A DNA stretch of 6,554 nt from an uncultured Mailhella sp. (GTDB taxonomy: Bacteria; Desulfobacterota; Desulfovibrionia; Desulfovibrionales; Desulfovibrionaceae): NCBI GenBank assembly GCA_910577155.1, contig CAJTMS010000074.1:1-6554 (forward strand). The letters are read 5' to 3'. Below are positions 5,591 through 6,554 of this stretch, piece by piece. Position 1 is the stretch's first letter, and each line of letters starts with the position of its first letter. The notes beneath the pieces are model-generated. The model saw only the letters and a program-made list of their open reading frames with translations. It was not told where the DNA came from and searched no databases. The translations under genes and the position numbers were made by a program.

Positions 5591-6502
5591 ATGTCTACTA
5601 ATCAATTTGTGGGACTTGCCGATTCTGCCCCTTTAGATGAATGTAAAATTATTAAAAAATTATCTTGTGTCAGTATTGCAGGCAATGTTATTTTGACGGT
5701 TTTCAAACTCTTTGCAGGGATATGGGGAAATTCGGGTGCACTTATTTCAGACGCCATACATTCTTTATCCGATGTTTTTACCACAATTATTGCGTGGATT
5801 GGTGTAAAAATTGCTAAGCAGGCTGCTGACGAAAAACATCAATATGGACATGAACGCCATGAATGTGTTGCTTCCTTTATTCTTGGGCTGATTTTGCTTG
5901 TTACGGGCTTAGGCATTGGCAAAGTCGGGATTGAAAATATTATTGATAAAACCTATCTGGAGGCGGATATTCCCTCCCGTATTGCGCTTGTTGCCGCCTT
6001 TGTCTCAATTTTAGGCAAGGAAGCCATGTACTGGTATACGCGGTATTATGCAAAAATTATTAATTCACAGGCATTTATGGCAGATGCATGGCATCACAGG
6101 GCGGATGCCATTTCTTCCGTGGGGGCGTTAATAGGTGTTGCCGGGGCTATGTGTGGCTTTCCCGTGATGGATTTGCTTGCGTCTTTATTTATTTGTCTGT
6201 TCATTTTGAAAGTTTCCTATGATATTATCGGAGACGCACTTTCAAAACTTCTTGATACGTCCTGTGGGCTTGATTACGAAAAAAAGCTGCATGATTTCAT
6301 TGCGGGACAAGATAATGTGAAAAGCGTTGATATGCTCCAGTCACGGATGTTTGGAAATAAAGTCTATGTGGATTTGGAAATTTCTGTGGACGGTGAAATT
6401 TCCCTGCGGGAAGCCCATGATATTGCCGAACATGTGCATAATGAAGTAGAACATAATTTTCCGGAAATCAAGCACATCATGATACATGTAAATCCGGTCT
6501 AG
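5591..6502 (+). CDS. Cation diffusion facilitator (CDF) family metal efflux transporter
   Basis: Inner-membrane antiporter that exports divalent metal ions (Zn, Fe, Co, Mn or Cd in the family) in exchange for protons. The product is 303 residues, typical for bacterial CDF proteins. It has six predicted membrane helices (about 24-46, 49-73, 92-112, 129-148, 161-184, 189-212) and a cytoplasmic metallochaperone-like domain (about 225-303). The transport site is visible as HSLSD in TM2 (His57, Asp61) and HHRAD in TM5 (His168, Asp172). This His/Asp tetrad is more typical of Zn-type than Mn-type members, but substrate cannot be fixed from sequence. A charged, histidine-containing loop, KHQYGHERHE (82-91), follows TM2. 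The ATG at 5591 has a good ribosome site and promoter. It is divergent from mrp across 146 bases; the following 52 bases show no terminator. Function in metal homeostasis alongside the Fe-S genes is inference. Confidence 0.92.
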   Translation: MSTNQFVGLADSAPLDECKIIKKLSCVSIAGNVILTVFKLFAGIWGNSGALISDAIHSLSDVFTTIIAWIGVKIAKQAADEKHQYGHERHECVASFILGLILLVTGLGIGKVGIENIIDKTYLEADIPSRIALVAAFVSILGKEAMYWYTRYYAKIINSQAFMADAWHHRADAISSVGALIGVAGAMCGFPVMDLLASLFICLFILKVSYDIIGDALSKLLDTSCGLDYEKKLHDFIAGQDNVKSVDMLQSRMFGNKVYVDLEISVDGEISLREAHDIAEHVHNEVEHNFPEIKHIMIHVNPV

Positions 6503-6554
6503 AGCAGTTCCTTGTAACATTAAGAATAATACCCACAAGATTTAAACCAGTTTT

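Noticed and set aside
6503..6554. Possible terminator or RNA gene after the CDF transporter
   Set aside because: The 52 bases show only a weak CTTGT/ACAAG pair far apart, with no GC stem plus T-tract and no tRNA-like pattern.

Overview
The window looks like an ordinary chromosomal stretch of a low-GC, Gram-negative bacterium. A heptose (LPS-core) enzyme, gmhA, argues for a Gram-negative. A full-length three-domain NifU paired with a NifS-type desulfurase, plus a short Mrp protein with a cysteine-rich N-terminus, is a combination I associate with Desulfovibrionaceae. The AT-rich composition would fit a reduced or host-associated member (Lawsonia-like or similar low-GC gut lineages). That placement is inference from gene content, not from a database match. 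No mobile element, CRISPR array, tRNA, rRNA or phage signature is visible.

Layout. Positions 1-96 are an AT-rich leader with -10-like sequences. 97-1578 (+) is dnaB, the replicative helicase. After a 71-base gap with a candidate promoter comes a tight two-gene unit: nifU (1650-2492, +) and nifS (2507-3673, +), 14 bases apart. This unit closes with a clear rho-independent terminator (3680-3709). The terminator hairpin also carries a near-consensus promoter for the next gene, gmhA (3721-4284, +), placed so that the transcript would begin at or next to the ATG. A second hairpin (4332-4361) has an A-tract on one side and a T-tract on the other and can serve as a shared terminator for gmhA and the convergent minus-strand unit. 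That unit is mrp (5444-4629, -) followed 8 bases later by an unrecognised 85-residue ORF (4620-4363, -). A 146-base divergent region (5445-5590) holds well-formed promoters for mrp leftward and for a cation diffusion facilitator (5591-6502, +) rightward. The last 52 bases (6503-6554) show no feature I can support.

How the genes fit together. NifS takes sulfur from cysteine, NifU assembles [Fe-S] clusters on its scaffold domains, and Mrp is an ATP-dependent Fe-S carrier or scaffold. Three of the seven genes therefore serve Fe-S cluster biogenesis, and the metal exporter next to mrp may contribute to divalent-metal balance. dnaB and gmhA are housekeeping genes with no obvious functional tie. 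I see no novel multi-gene system. The most interesting points are the promoter embedded in the nifS terminator with a probable leaderless gmhA mRNA, and the small uncharacterised gene downstream of mrp.
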